From JALHOP01 sp964484195 (GTDB taxonomy: Bacteria; Myxococcota; XYA12-FULL-58-9; JALHOP01): a stretch of DNA of 64,000 nt. Where the stretch lies: contig CAZAER010000015.1 of the NCBI GenBank assembly GCA_964484195.1, positions 1-64,000 on the forward strand, given 5' to 3'. Below are positions 49,423 to 58,575 of this stretch, one piece after another (positions within the stretch are counted from its first letter, which is position 1; each line of letters begins with the position of its first letter). The position numbers and the translations under genes were made by a program. The notes beneath the pieces are model-generated. The model was not told where the DNA came from, ran no database searches, and was given only the letters and a program-made list of their open reading frames with translations.

Positions 49423-51597
49423 TCAGGGCGGTAGCAGCTCGCCCTGCAGATTCACCCGCGTCTTGATCCCTTCGTCGGTCGCGTCTCGAGCAGCGGTAAA
49501 CGTGTACGCTCCAGCAGACACGCGCCAGCCGTGCGCCGCGGTATCGTAGCGGGCGAGCAAACGTCGATCGATATCGACGATCACGTGCCGTCGCTGGTTG
49601 GGGGCGAGCTCGACGCGCGCAAAGCCCACGAGCCGCGCTTGGCCGCCTGGAGGTGTCGCGTAGATTTGCGGTACCGCCGTGCCTGCGCGTTTGCCTGTGT
49701 TGACGACGTCGAGCTCGACGCGCGCGCCGTCGCTCTTCACGCCTTCCAAGGTGAAGCGCGTGTACGACAACCCGAAGCCGAACGGAAAGAGCGGCCTCGC
49801 TTTCTTCGCGGCGTACCAGCGATAGCCGACGTCGGCGCCCTCGACGTACTTCACCTCGAACGCCTCCTCTTTGTCCGGCGCGCCAGCTGGGCCGGCCTTC
49901 ACCGCTGCGGCGTATCCATCGAGCACGGGTCGAGGAAGCTGCTTCTCGTCGGCGGGAAAGGTGATTGGCAGATGTCCCGACGGGTTCACCTCGCCGAGCA
50001 GCAAGCGCGCGATGGCGTCGCCGCCACGCTCTCCGGGGTACCAAACCTCGAGCACGGCGCGGACCTTCGCGAGCCACGGCATGACCACCGGGTTCCCGGT
50101 CTCGAGCACGACGACGGTGCGGCGGTTGTGCTTCGCGACTGCTTCGATGAGCGCGTCCTGACCGTCCTCGAGGTGCAGGTCGCGCGCGTCCGTACCCTCG
50201 ACGGCCCACTTCGTCGCGAACACGATGGCGACGTCGGCTTCCTTGGCGGCTTTGGCGGCGCGCTTCGCATCGCTGCCATCATCGTAGGTGATCACCGTGC
50301 CCGGCAGTCGCGCCTGCAACGCCGCCAAAGGTGATGACCCGTGGTACGTGACGCAGAAGTACGCGCCGGGAAACATCGGGATCTGGATGGGCGTCCCTGA
50401 TGCGGCCCGTACCTGCGATGAGCCGCCGCCCGAGAGGACACCAACGTCCGCGTGTCCGCCAATGAGGACAAGCCGCTTCACGTCGGGGCCGAGCGGCAAG
50501 AGATCGGCTTGGTTCTTGAGGAGCACGGCTCCCTCTTCGGCCACGCGAAGCGCTACCTGGGCGTGCGCGGCATAGTCGATACGATCCGAAGGGGCGGCGA
50601 CCGGCTTCTCGATGAGCCCTACCGCGATGATGCTGCGCAAGATGCGATGCACCATCACGTCGATTTGCGCTTCTTTCACTTCTCCGCGCTCGAGGGCGGC
50701 GACGAGCGGAGCTCCCCAATGGATCTCGGTATCGAATTCCATACCTGATTCCTGATCGAGGCCGGCGACCACCGCTTCCATGGTCCCATGGAGGGCAACC
50801 CAGTCCGACATGACCCAGCCGGGGTACTTCCAGTCGTTCTTCAGCACTTGAGTGAGGAGGAGCTCGTTCTCACAAGCGTAGGCGCCGTTCACCCGGTTGT
50901 ATGCGCACATCACCGAGCCGGGTCGCCCGTCTTCGATGGCGATCTGGAACGCGAACAAGTCGCTTTCGCGGAGCGCGGCCTCGTCGATGCGAGCGGACAG
51001 CACCATGCGCCCGGTCTCTTGTGCGTTCAACGCGAAGTGTTTCACCGTCGAAACGATGGCGTTCGACTGGATGCCACGAATGGTCGCGCCGCCGAGCTTC
51101 CCGGCAAGCCACGGGTCTTCACCGAGGTACTCGAAGTTGCGGCCGTTGCGAGGCTCGCGCGTGAGGTTGACGCCGCCCGCGAGCATCACGTTGAAGCCCT
51201 TGGCGCGCGCTTCGCTGCCGATCATGACGCCGGCATCGTAGGCGGCCTGCACGTCGAACGACGCCGCGGTCGCAAGAGCAGCTGGCAACGCGGTGGCGAC
51301 ATCACCTTTGCGCGTGTCTGCCTGATTGGCGACACCGAGGCTCGCATCGGTCTCGAAGAGCTCGGGGATACCGAGCCGCGGCACGCCGCGAACGTAGCCA
51401 GCTCCGACGAGCGCCTCTTTGGGGCGCTTGGTGATCGCGACGTACCCGCGAACGAGCCGCAGCTTCTCCTCGCGCGTCATCGCCTTGACCCACGAGCTGG
51501 CGCGCGCGTCGGGCGATGCCTTGGTGTCGAGCCAGGGACGCGTGTCCGCCGGAGCAACGACGCAAAGACTCAGGGCAAGGGCGATTGCGGCGCTCAC
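49423..51597 (-). CDS. Glycoside hydrolase family 3, beta-glucosidase-like
   Basis: 724 aa, GTG start at 51597, with a signal-like hydrophobic N-terminus (AAIALALSLCVVAP). GH3 landmarks: the KHF at residues ~186-188, the nucleophile Asp265 in VMSDWVALHG, the second domain with GGGSS and the FnIII-like C-terminal domain (LDVVNTGKRAG). Likely hydrolyses beta-linked glucosides or related sugars at the envelope. The next gene on the same strand starts 6 bp before it, hence probably an operon with the oxygenase fusion. Confidence 0.9.
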   Translation of the reverse strand: MSAAIALALSLCVVAPADTRPWLDTKASPDARASSWVKAMTREEKLRLVRGYVAITKRPKEALVGAGYVRGVPRLGIPELFETDASLGVANQADTRKGDVATALPAALATAASFDVQAAYDAGVMIGSEARAKGFNVMLAGGVNLTREPRNGRNFEYLGEDPWLAGKLGGATIRGIQSNAIVSTVKHFALNAQETGRMVLSARIDEAALRESDLFAFQIAIEDGRPGSVMCAYNRVNGAYACENELLLTQVLKNDWKYPGWVMSDWVALHGTMEAVVAGLDQESGMEFDTEIHWGAPLVAALERGEVKEAQIDVMVHRILRSIIAVGLIEKPVAAPSDRIDYAAHAQVALRVAEEGAVLLKNQADLLPLGPDVKRLVLIGGHADVGVLSGGGSSQVRAASGTPIQIPMFPGAYFCVTYHGSSPLAALQARLPGTVITYDDGSDAKRAAKAAKEADVAIVFATKWAVEGTDARDLHLEDGQDALIEAVAKHNRRTVVVLETGNPVVMPWLAKVRAVLEVWYPGERGGDAIARLLLGEVNPSGHLPITFPADEKQLPRPVLDGYAAAVKAGPAGAPDKEEAFEVKYVEGADVGYRWYAAKKARPLFPFGFGLSYTRFTLEGVKSDGARVELDVVNTGKRAGTAVPQIYATPPGGQARLVGFARVELAPNQRRHVIVDIDRRLLARYDTAAHGWRVSAGAYTFTAARDATDEGIKTRVNLQGELLPP

Positions 51598-51603
51598 GAC
51601 TCG

Positions 51604-53526
51604 TTATTTGTCATTGCCGATGACGCGCATGTGCTCCGCGAAATCGAGGACGAGAATGTCTCGGCAGTTCGGTGTGACCACGTAGGGCGGGTCGCCCTCG
51701 TTCATCGGTTTGAAGCGTTGGTCGCCGTACTCGCCACGCAACGCCTGCTGCCAGATGATCGGCACGAAGGCGAAGGTGTGCGGGTGCTCGAAGCTCATGC
51801 CGTAGCGCTTGAAGCCATCGAGCACCGCGGTCCGGTCGCCCTCGGAGAGCACGTACTTTTGACCCTTCATGTCACGCAGGAGCTCGTTGACGTCGGGAGG
51901 CGTGTCGACACCGGGCGAGATGACGAAGGTGTACTTGTTCGGCACGGCATCGAGCATCGCGCCCGCGCTCATCGAGCGGTAGTCGTAGACCAATCGAGAA
52001 TCGGGCTTGGCCTCGGTCTTCGGCGTGAGCGCATTGCCGCCACCGTCGACGAAGACCATGGAGTCGACCGAGCCCTCGGCGTCGAGGACCGCTTGCAGAC
52101 GTTGGCGCAAGTCACAGCCGAGATCGTCCATGACGACATAGGTCGGGATCTCGTCGGCAAACCGGTGTTCGTAGTGCCGGCCCTTCATCAGCGTCTTGGA
52201 ATCGATACGATAGACTCCGGGAGCGATCTCTTTCGCGGAACCGAAGATCTCACGTTCCGCTCTAACGGACACGACGAACTTCGGCGTCTTGCCTGCGCGC
52301 GCCAAAAGCTCGAGGCCCTGACGGGCGCTGAGACCGTCGGAGCCACCGCCGATGCCAACGGTTGCGAAGGTTTGCCCCTTGAGTGATGCGAGGCTCGAGA
52401 TCTGAGGAAGCTCTTCGTAGTTGATCGGCGGCACGTAACGGATGAGCGACTCTTGATAGGTCTTGGGCTTCCGTTCCCACTTGTAGCCAAGGCACGGGTT
52501 GTCGGTGAGACCAAGGCGATCGAACCTAGAGACCGACCAGGTGATGCGGAAGAAGTTGCGGTGGCCAGCGACCTGCGATGCGTTGGCCCGATGCGCGGTG
52601 TACGCATCCATGCCATACGCGTAACCGGCCTTGAGCTGGACCTCGCGCCCGGGATCGTTCAGGCGGTCCATTTCGGTGAACACGTTGTGCCGGGTTGGAT
52701 CGAGGTGACTCAGGTCGAACGCCTGGGTACTGCCCACGGTAGGAGCGAGGTTCGAGCCGAAGATCGAGAACTCGATCGGCACCTTCTCCTTGCGCTCTTC
52801 GCCCTGAAAGCCGTCGACGTGCATACCGCCACGGCGTTGCAACTGACCGGGCACGAGATCGCTCGAATGGAACGTCAGGTAGGCGAGCAAACCTTCCGCG
52901 CCGGGATGGATGGCGTGGAAGAAGTCGATGGCACGCTGGACGAGCGGTGCAAGCGCGGCGAAGTCGTCCGGCAGCACGTAGTCAGAGTGCGGCAGGTGAA
53001 ACGGCATGTCGAGAACGCTCGGGAGATCGAGCTGCGAATACTCGCTGAGGTTCGGGATCTCGAAGAGCTCTTTCGGCACGTGCACGTCGCGCAGATTCGC
53101 GAAGTCCCAGACCTGACCGACGTGACGGAACGCAGGGTCATCACGCATATCAGCGGACAACTCCGTCGGCTGCGGGCGTAACACGAAGCCAGTGCGCTGA
53201 AGGATGGGGACTTCGAAGCGGATCTTGCCGTACTGGATGACCTCGACCGGACGTGCGGGCTTGGTATCTCCCGACCCGGTCAGCGTCGTGGCGGCGACTG
53301 CACGCGCGATGAGATCTTGCGCGCTGATGCCGAGCGACGCCGCGGCTTCTGCGACGACTTGGCTCGCGAGGCGATCGAGAGAGCTGGCGCTGGGCTGGGC
53401 GCCGAGGGCTTTCATCGCTTCGCCGATCGATGCGCGAACATCCGGCGGAGCTGATGACGACGTTGGGGTGCTGAGCTCGTGGAGCACGGCGCTGGAAGAG
53501 AGTGGTGGGAGACGCCCGGAGATCAT
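51604..53526 (-). CDS. Fused 2OG-oxygenase-like and DUF1152-like protein
   Basis: 640 aa from ATG 53526. Residues ~100-355 resemble a 2-oxoglutarate/Fe(II) oxygenase: HVD at residues 236-238, distal His at ~312 (AHRA) and Arg at ~327 (FFRITWS). Residues ~385-640 resemble DUF1152, with GIGGGSDGLSARQGLELLARAG and later VDSMVFVDGGGNALT. The N-terminal ~90 residues are Ser/Ala-rich. The ATG overlaps the upstream SCP2-like gene stop as ATGA. This combination of a hydroxylase-like and a nucleotide- or metabolite-binding-like domain is unusual, and the substrate is unknown. Confidence 0.6.
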   Translation of the reverse strand: MISGRLPPLSSSAVLHELSTPTSSSAPPDVRASIGEAMKALGAQPSASSLDRLASQVVAEAAASLGISAQDLIARAVAATTLTGSGDTKPARPVEVIQYGKIRFEVPILQRTGFVLRPQPTELSADMRDDPAFRHVGQVWDFANLRDVHVPKELFEIPNLSEYSQLDLPSVLDMPFHLPHSDYVLPDDFAALAPLVQRAIDFFHAIHPGAEGLLAYLTFHSSDLVPGQLQRRGGMHVDGFQGEERKEKVPIEFSIFGSNLAPTVGSTQAFDLSHLDPTRHNVFTEMDRLNDPGREVQLKAGYAYGMDAYTAHRANASQVAGHRNFFRITWSVSRFDRLGLTDNPCLGYKWERKPKTYQESLIRYVPPINYEELPQISSLASLKGQTFATVGIGGGSDGLSARQGLELLARAGKTPKFVVSVRAEREIFGSAKEIAPGVYRIDSKTLMKGRHYEHRFADEIPTYVVMDDLGCDLRQRLQAVLDAEGSVDSMVFVDGGGNALTPKTEAKPDSRLVYDYRSMSAGAMLDAVPNKYTFVISPGVDTPPDVNELLRDMKGQKYVLSEGDRTAVLDGFKRYGMSFEHPHTFAFVPIIWQQALRGEYGDQRFKPMNEGDPPYVVTPNCRDILVLDFAEHMRVIGNDK

Positions 53527-53900
53527 GACGTAGCTCCCGTACGCACACCCAACCATGAGCGCGGCGCACCGAGCTTGCTCAGGCGTGCAAACACCTCGCG
53601 AAACAACGACTGGTCGCCGTGCAACGCGAAGAGGTTCGATTCGTTCGTCGAGCCCGCAAGGTAGCGAGCGAGCGCCGGTTCGCTGATCTCGACGCGCGTC
53701 TGGGCGTCACGCGCCCATCCGTCGCGGGGCGCGACACCTTGCGGCCACACCTCGAGGTAAAAGGCGTCGGGACCGAGATCGGTCGCGGTCGTAAATTGAA
53801 TGACGCCGGGCCGCCCCGGGTACGCAGCAGCGCCAAGAGCCCTGAATCGCTCGCTAATTGCTGCCCACCACACGCGATGGCTCGATGCCCGACCGTCCAC
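53523..53900 (-). CDS. SCP2-like lipid-binding domain protein (tentative)
   Basis: 125 aa, GTG start at 53900. The sequence has the alternating pattern of SCP2/sterol-carrier-like folds (GVIQFTTATDLGPDAFYLEVW, RVEISEPALARYLAGSTNESNLF), including the acidic/hydrophobic strand used for a lipid tunnel. No exact family match is claimed. It overlaps the next gene by ATGA, so it may present or carry a lipid-like substrate for the oxygenase-like protein. Confidence 0.5.
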   Translation of the reverse strand: MDGRASSHRVWWAAISERFRALGAAAYPGRPGVIQFTTATDLGPDAFYLEVWPQGVAPRDGWARDAQTRVEISEPALARYLAGSTNESNLFALHGDQSLFREVFARLSKLGAPRSWLGVRTGATS

Positions 53901-53959
53901 AACACGCCCCAGTTTTTCGGCTTCTGGGTTGTTTATCGGTGAGTCACGACCTCGCGTTG

Positions 53960-54478
53960 CTAGCGTTTCACGACGCTATACGTGTTCTTCAGCAGATCGA
54001 CGCGGGCGACGAAGGTCTTACAAACGTCGATGTTCGCGACGTTGCCGTCGGCGGCGAGCACAGCCCCGGCAATCCACGGAAAATTGCCCATGTCTTCTTG
54101 CATGGTCTTCGAGAGCTGCTCGAGGTCGGGGATGTCCTTGTGCAGGTCGAACGACGCGACCTTTTTCCCTTCGAAGTCGTACAGGTCGATGTGGCCGAGC
54201 GACATCCCCGAGTCACCCAAGCCGCCGATGTAAACGACTCGCTTGGCTGGCGCGCTGATCAACATCTCGGAAGGCGGCAGCAAACGTTCCGGCCAGGTGT
54301 GCTTCTCGTCGGGAGCGGTGAGCTTGGGTTTGCCGTCCTTGAACAAGGTCAAGGTGACCTTCTTGGTGGGGTCCTGGTAAGCGACTTTGTCCGGTACAGC
54401 GACCTTCATGGCGAGCCCCTCGGCGGCGACCAATGTGACCGCGATAGCAAACGCAATGTTCGACACGCTTGGTTTCAT
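53960..54478 (-). CDS. Secreted hypothetical protein
   Basis: 172 aa from ATG 54478. A Sec signal (KPSVSNIAFAIAVTLVAAEGLA) is followed by a short mature domain, partly beta-rich (KVAVPDKVAYQDPTKKVTLTLF; VVYIGGLGDSGMSLGHIDLYDFEGKKVAS). No family known. It lies 12 bp downstream of the response regulator stop on the same strand and may be its target gene or a periplasmic partner. Confidence 0.65.
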   Translation of the reverse strand: MKPSVSNIAFAIAVTLVAAEGLAMKVAVPDKVAYQDPTKKVTLTLFKDGKPKLTAPDEKHTWPERLLPPSEMLISAPAKRVVYIGGLGDSGMSLGHIDLYDFEGKKVASFDLHKDIPDLEQLSKTMQEDMGNFPWIAGAVLAADGNVANIDVCKTFVARVDLLKNTYSVVKR

Positions 54479-54490
54479 GGCGCCACTCAA

Positions 54491-55129
54491 TCACAGCTCG
54501 TCGCGTAAGTCCTCCAGCGCCAACCTCACGAGATGACTTCGGGTGCGTACGCCGGTCTTTGCGAAGAGCTGCTGGAGCGACGACTTGACGGCGCTCTCCG
54601 ATACCGCGAGCCGCTCGCCGATCTCCTTGTTGGCGAGGCCCTGCAGCACCAGACGTAGCACCTGCCGGTCGCGCTCGGTCAGGCGGATACGCGGACGTGC
54701 TGGCGCAACCGCCTCCTCTGCCAAGCGCTGGAGATACGATTGGTTGAGGAGCACCTGGCCCGCGGCGACGCTGAGAATGCTCTGATAGAGCTCCGACGGC
54801 GGCTGGTTCTTGTGAATGATGCCGAAGCAGCCGAGACGAATGAGCTCGAGCGCGTGCTGGTCGGGAAGTCCGGCCGTCACCACCAAGATACGCCCGCCAA
54901 AAGCGCGCTCGCGCAGCTCACGCGCCAAGGTCAGCGCCGTCTCCTCACCGAGGTCATAGTCGAGGATCAAGATGTCGACGCGCACTTTGGCGATCTCGCG
55001 CAACGCTTCCTCGACCGTGCCCGCGCTCCCCGCGACGCGCAGCTTCGGGTCGGTCTGCAGCAGGCGCAACAACCCTTCGCGAAAGAGAGCGTGGTCGTCG
55101 ACGACGAAAAGATTGATGCGGTGGGGCAT
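54491..55129 (-). CDS. NarL/FixJ-family response regulator
   Basis: 212 aa from ATG 55129. Receiver domain with the acid pair DD near residue 11 and the phospho-acceptor Asp in VDILILDYDLG (about residue 57), then Thr/Lys landmarks VVTAG and HKNQP. The LuxR-type HTH at the C-terminus (LTERDRQVLRLVLQGLANKEIGERLAVSESAVKSSLQQLF) binds DNA. The ATG shares its first base with the stop of the kinase gene (TGATG), so the pair is strictly co-translated. Target sites could include the palindrome at 56594. Confidence 0.93.
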   Translation of the reverse strand: MPHRINLFVVDDHALFREGLLRLLQTDPKLRVAGSAGTVEEALREIAKVRVDILILDYDLGEETALTLARELRERAFGGRILVVTAGLPDQHALELIRLGCFGIIHKNQPPSELYQSILSVAAGQVLLNQSYLQRLAEEAVAPARPRIRLTERDRQVLRLVLQGLANKEIGERLAVSESAVKSSLQQLFAKTGVRTRSHLVRLALEDLRDEL

Positions 55130-56553
55130 CAGGCGCTCTCCAGAAGCGCGACCGGCTCGGCCACGAGACTGACGTCGAAGCGGCACCCCGTGCTCGTGGG
55201 CACATGCGTGATGCTGCCGTTGAAGGCGAGCATGATCTGACGCGACACGAAGAGGCCGAGCCCGGTGCCCTCGGCGCCCGGCCGAAACGGTTGGAAGAGA
55301 ATCGAGGCGTCGCGCACTCCGGGTCCGTTGTCGATCACGCTCACCACGACGCGGCCAGCGTGACGGCTCGTCTTGATGTGCAGCGACGGCCGCGCTTCTC
55401 GCTCGACGGCGCGCAACGCATTCTGCGTGAGGTTCAAGAAGACCTGCAGCAAGCCATGTTCTTCCGCTTGGACCACGGCGTCGTCTTGCGACCACTCGAT
55501 GTCCGCGCCGAGCTCACTCCAGTCGGGCTCTATGACCAGGCGAAGCTGCTCGAGGACGACCGAGAGCTTCACCCACTCGGGGCTCTGCTCCTTGCTACTG
55601 CGGAGGTTCGCGGATGCAATCTGCCCGAGGCTCTCGACCAGCGTGCTCAGCGCACGAAAGTCGGCGTCGTTGAGGATCGCCTCGTGGCGCGCGAGGTTTG
55701 CAGTCACCACCGAGATCGCCGAGCAAAGGTTGCGAATCTCGTGCGACACCGCGCCGGCGAGCAGGCGATTGTAGTCGGTGAAATGACGAAACGACTCGAG
55801 CTCGCGATCGCGGACTTCCTCGGACACGTCGACGAAGATCCCCGCGAGGCATCGCGCTCCGCCCTCGCCATAAGTCGAGAACCACGTGACCATGGGAAAT
55901 TGAACGCCACTCGCACGCCGCGCCCAACTGGTCGTGGTGATACGCATCGGCGCACCGGTCTCGCCGAGCGCGAGCGCCTGCGCGAAGACCGGAAGATTGT
56001 CGTCGACGCGCTTGCCGACCAAGTCTTCGCTGTCACCGAAGCCGAGAAGCTCGTGCGCGGCGCGGTTCGCGAACAACACCTTGGCGTCGCGGTCGAGCGT
56101 CACGATGGCCGCTGGGCTCGAGTACGCTAGCATTCGCAATTGATCTTCGGCGAGATGCCGGCGCTCCTTCTCGAGCCGGACGTCCGCGAAAGCGGCAAGA
56201 AGCTTGCGCCGGTTGCGCGTCATCTCCGCAACCAGCAAGCCGACGCCGCTGTACGCGAGCACCGCCATGGCGAACCGCAGCCAGTACTCGATACCCGCGA
56301 AGTCGGTGAAGAACCCGCGGATCCAGCCACACGCAATGGCTGCAGCGACGACGTAACCGCGCCGGCCGAGTGTGCCGACGACCGCGACCGGCAACACGTA
56401 GAGAACGCCCAGCGAGTAGCCCAGCCGCGACTGCCACTCGAGCAAGACGATGCAGGCCACCAGCAGCATGGCGCCGCCGACGCGCCGCGCGCGGTGAACG
56501 GGTCGCGAACCGTTCATGAGTTGCTCCCACACCAGGCGCTCCTTCGCGACCAT
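55129..56553 (-). CDS. Membrane-bound PAS histidine kinase
   Basis: 474 aa. Two to four N-terminal membrane helices (residues ~27-110), a PAS domain at ~145-250, the dimerisation/phosphoacceptor His271 in AVSHEIRN and an ATPase domain with TQNALRAV, DNGPGVRDASILF and GTGLGLFVSR motifs. It signals to the NarL-type regulator encoded in the same operon. The ligand is not apparent. Confidence 0.92.
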   Translation of the reverse strand: MVAKERLVWEQLMNGSRPVHRARRVGGAMLLVACIVLLEWQSRLGYSLGVLYVLPVAVVGTLGRRGYVVAAAIACGWIRGFFTDFAGIEYWLRFAMAVLAYSGVGLLVAEMTRNRRKLLAAFADVRLEKERRHLAEDQLRMLAYSSPAAIVTLDRDAKVLFANRAAHELLGFGDSEDLVGKRVDDNLPVFAQALALGETGAPMRITTTSWARRASGVQFPMVTWFSTYGEGGARCLAGIFVDVSEEVRDRELESFRHFTDYNRLLAGAVSHEIRNLCSAISVVTANLARHEAILNDADFRALSTLVESLGQIASANLRSSKEQSPEWVKLSVVLEQLRLVIEPDWSELGADIEWSQDDAVVQAEEHGLLQVFLNLTQNALRAVEREARPSLHIKTSRHAGRVVVSVIDNGPGVRDASILFQPFRPGAEGTGLGLFVSRQIMLAFNGSITHVPTSTGCRFDVSLVAEPVALLESA

Positions 56554-56593
56554 CCAACGTGTGAATGTCCGGGAGCATTCCCGCGAGCACTAC

Positions 56594-56607
56594 CTATCTT
56601 TAGATAG
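56594..56607. promoter_or_regulatory. AT-rich palindrome between divergent operons
   Basis: CTATCTTTAGATAG, a perfect 14-bp palindrome (arms CTATCT/AGATAG around TT), sits between the kinase operon and the bestrophin gene. It is a plausible target of the NarL-type regulator. Confidence 0.5.
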
Positions 56608-56701
56608 ACGGCCGCCCGTCGTTCGGTGGCGAGCGATGCGCAGCCAAAGATGCACGCGCGATGGCTGCCCAGGCGCGGCGATGGTGCGTAGCGTGCCGGT
56701 C

Positions 56702-57604
56702 ATGATCGTCCGTGATCGACTCTCCCTGGGCCGCGTGTGGCCCAACGCTTCGCGGCGCCTCGCGTGGTTGCTGGTGTTCGACGTCTCGGTCGCCGTCGCC
56801 TTCGTCTGGGGCGGGGCGGAGTGGCTGTCGCTCCCCAACCTGCCGCTCGCCATGATGGGCGGCGCGCTCAGTATCTTCCTCGCGTTCCGGAACAACTCCG
56901 CCTACGACCGCTGGTGGGAAGCGCGCGGTCTTTGGGGCGCGATGGTCAACACCGCGCGCACGTTCTCACGTCAGGTTTTGACCCTCATCGACGTCGAGGG
57001 AGAAGCCGCGCACGACCCGAAGCTCCGCGAGCTCGTCGAGCTGCAATACGCATACGTGCACACACTGCGTTGCCACCTACGCCGGCAGAACCCGTTCCCC
57101 GAGCTCGGAGCGCTCGAGCCAGCGCTCATCGAGCGCTTGCGGAACGAGCGCAACGTTCCGATCGCGATGATCCTCGCCATGGGAGAGCGCTTGCGTGCCC
57201 TCTACGTCGCGGGTCGCATGGACGCCTTCAGATTCACGACCCTCGATCGGACGCTCGGCGCGCTCTGTGACGTTCAAGGAGGCTGCGAGCGCATCAAGGG
57301 CACACCGTTGCCGCGTCAGTACGAGTATCTGCCGCGCGTCCTAGTGAGCGCGTATTGCTTGCTGCTGCCTCTCGGCCAAGTCGCGGGCATGGGACTGCTC
57401 ACGCCGCTCGCGTCATCGCTCGTCGCATTCATTTTCATCGCGCTCGAAGCCATCGGCCGAGACCTCGAGGACCCGTTCGAGCTGACGGCGCACGACACGC
57501 CTCTCGGCAGTCTCAGCCGCATGATCGAGATCAACCTGCGCCAGAACCTTGGCGAGCGCGTCTTGCCGCCCGAGGTCAGAGCCATCGACGGCTTCGTTTA
57601 CTGA
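56702..57604 (+). CDS. Bestrophin-family channel
   Basis: 300 aa from ATG 56702. Bestrophin/RFP-TM family landmarks include LAFRNNSAYDRWWEARGLWGAMVN and several helices with PLASSLVAFIFIALEAIGRDLEDPFE at the end of the pore. The bacterial members form pentameric anion or cation channels in the inner membrane. It is the first gene of a rightward set with USP and KefB proteins, suggesting ion or pH stress response. Confidence 0.85.
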   Translation: MIVRDRLSLGRVWPNASRRLAWLLVFDVSVAVAFVWGGAEWLSLPNLPLAMMGGALSIFLAFRNNSAYDRWWEARGLWGAMVNTARTFSRQVLTLIDVEGEAAHDPKLRELVELQYAYVHTLRCHLRRQNPFPELGALEPALIERLRNERNVPIAMILAMGERLRALYVAGRMDAFRFTTLDRTLGALCDVQGGCERIKGTPLPRQYEYLPRVLVSAYCLLLPLGQVAGMGLLTPLASSLVAFIFIALEAIGRDLEDPFELTAHDTPLGSLSRMIEINLRQNLGERVLPPEVRAIDGFVY

Positions 57605-57616
57605 AGGACCCGAACC

Positions 57617-58540
57617 ATGCTGAGCCAGAAAGCCACGGAGATTCTCTTCCTCACCAACTTCTCGGACGCCTGCTTCCGGGCGACGCGCGCCGTGGCGCAG
57701 ATGGCCGACGATATGGAGGTCGGCCTGACGCTGCTCTATGCACGTGACCCCGCGGTCGAGACCCGTGAATGCGCCGAAGACAAGCTGCGGAGCTTCTTCC
57801 CCGAGGCAGACCGCTACCGCGTATGCCGCCGCCTCGTGACCGACGGAGACGTCGTGACCGCTGTAGCGGAATTGCGAGCGAGGCGCCGCATCGATCTCGC
57901 CGTCGCGCCGGTCTCCGACCGCTTCACCTGGCCGAGACTGTTCCACACCTCGGTGCGCGGTAGGCTCGTCAAGGAGCTCGGCCTGAGTGTGTGGACGGTG
58001 GGCCGCACCGCTCGACCAGCAAAGCTCGGCGCCGCCGTGAAGAACATCGCTTGCGTGATCGACGGCGGCGACGGCGACGACAAACATCTCGAGGCCGCGG
58101 CCGACTACGCGGGCAAGCTCGGAGCGACCTTGCATCTGTTGCACGTCATGCCGGAGGTGGACGAGGGCGCTCTCTTTGGGCCCAGTGCGCTCCTGTCGGA
58201 GCACGAGGTCGAAGAGCGCTACGCGCGCGTGCTCCCGAAAATGCGTGCCGAGATCCACGTGTCACCTGGCGGGCGGGCAGGAGAGCTGCAGCGATTGATT
58301 GGCGCGTGCGACGCGGATCTCCTGTTCTTGAACGAGCGACGCTCAGTTCGCGAGGGAGCCTTCTCGTCGCGGCTGGCGCGCGTCATCGACAAGGTCCAGT
58401 GCCCGAGCGTGTGCGTCAGCAAGTTTGGACTCGCGCTCCACTCCGACGTGGGCCCAGCGCGACGCGTGCGCGTGCCCGACCCCGTGGCGACGGCAATCGC
58501 CCGTGGCGCTGCCATGCTCGTATCGCCGGCGTGGGGATGA
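57617..58540 (+). CDS. Double universal stress protein
   Basis: 307 aa with AAGGAC upstream of the ATG. Two USP-like repeats: residues ~1-140 and ~145-275, each with the strand-helix alternation and segments such as ILFLTNFSD and LHLLHVMPE. The classical ATP-binding G-x2-G-x9-G(S/T) motif is weak, so nucleotide binding is uncertain. It follows the bestrophin by 12 bp and precedes the antiporter by 35 bp. Confidence 0.8.
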   Translation: MLSQKATEILFLTNFSDACFRATRAVAQMADDMEVGLTLLYARDPAVETRECAEDKLRSFFPEADRYRVCRRLVTDGDVVTAVAELRARRRIDLAVAPVSDRFTWPRLFHTSVRGRLVKELGLSVWTVGRTARPAKLGAAVKNIACVIDGGDGDDKHLEAAADYAGKLGATLHLLHVMPEVDEGALFGPSALLSEHEVEERYARVLPKMRAEIHVSPGGRAGELQRLIGACDADLLFLNERRSVREGAFSSRLARVIDKVQCPSVCVSKFGLALHSDVGPARRVRVPDPVATAIARGAAMLVSPAWG

Positions 58541-58575
58541 CCCGACCTCGGCCGAGGACTTAAGATAGGCCCCTC

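Noticed and set aside
50788..52386. Long rightward open frame (532 codons)
   Set aside because: Antisense to the GH3 and oxygenase-fusion genes, which have clear family motifs on the minus strand.
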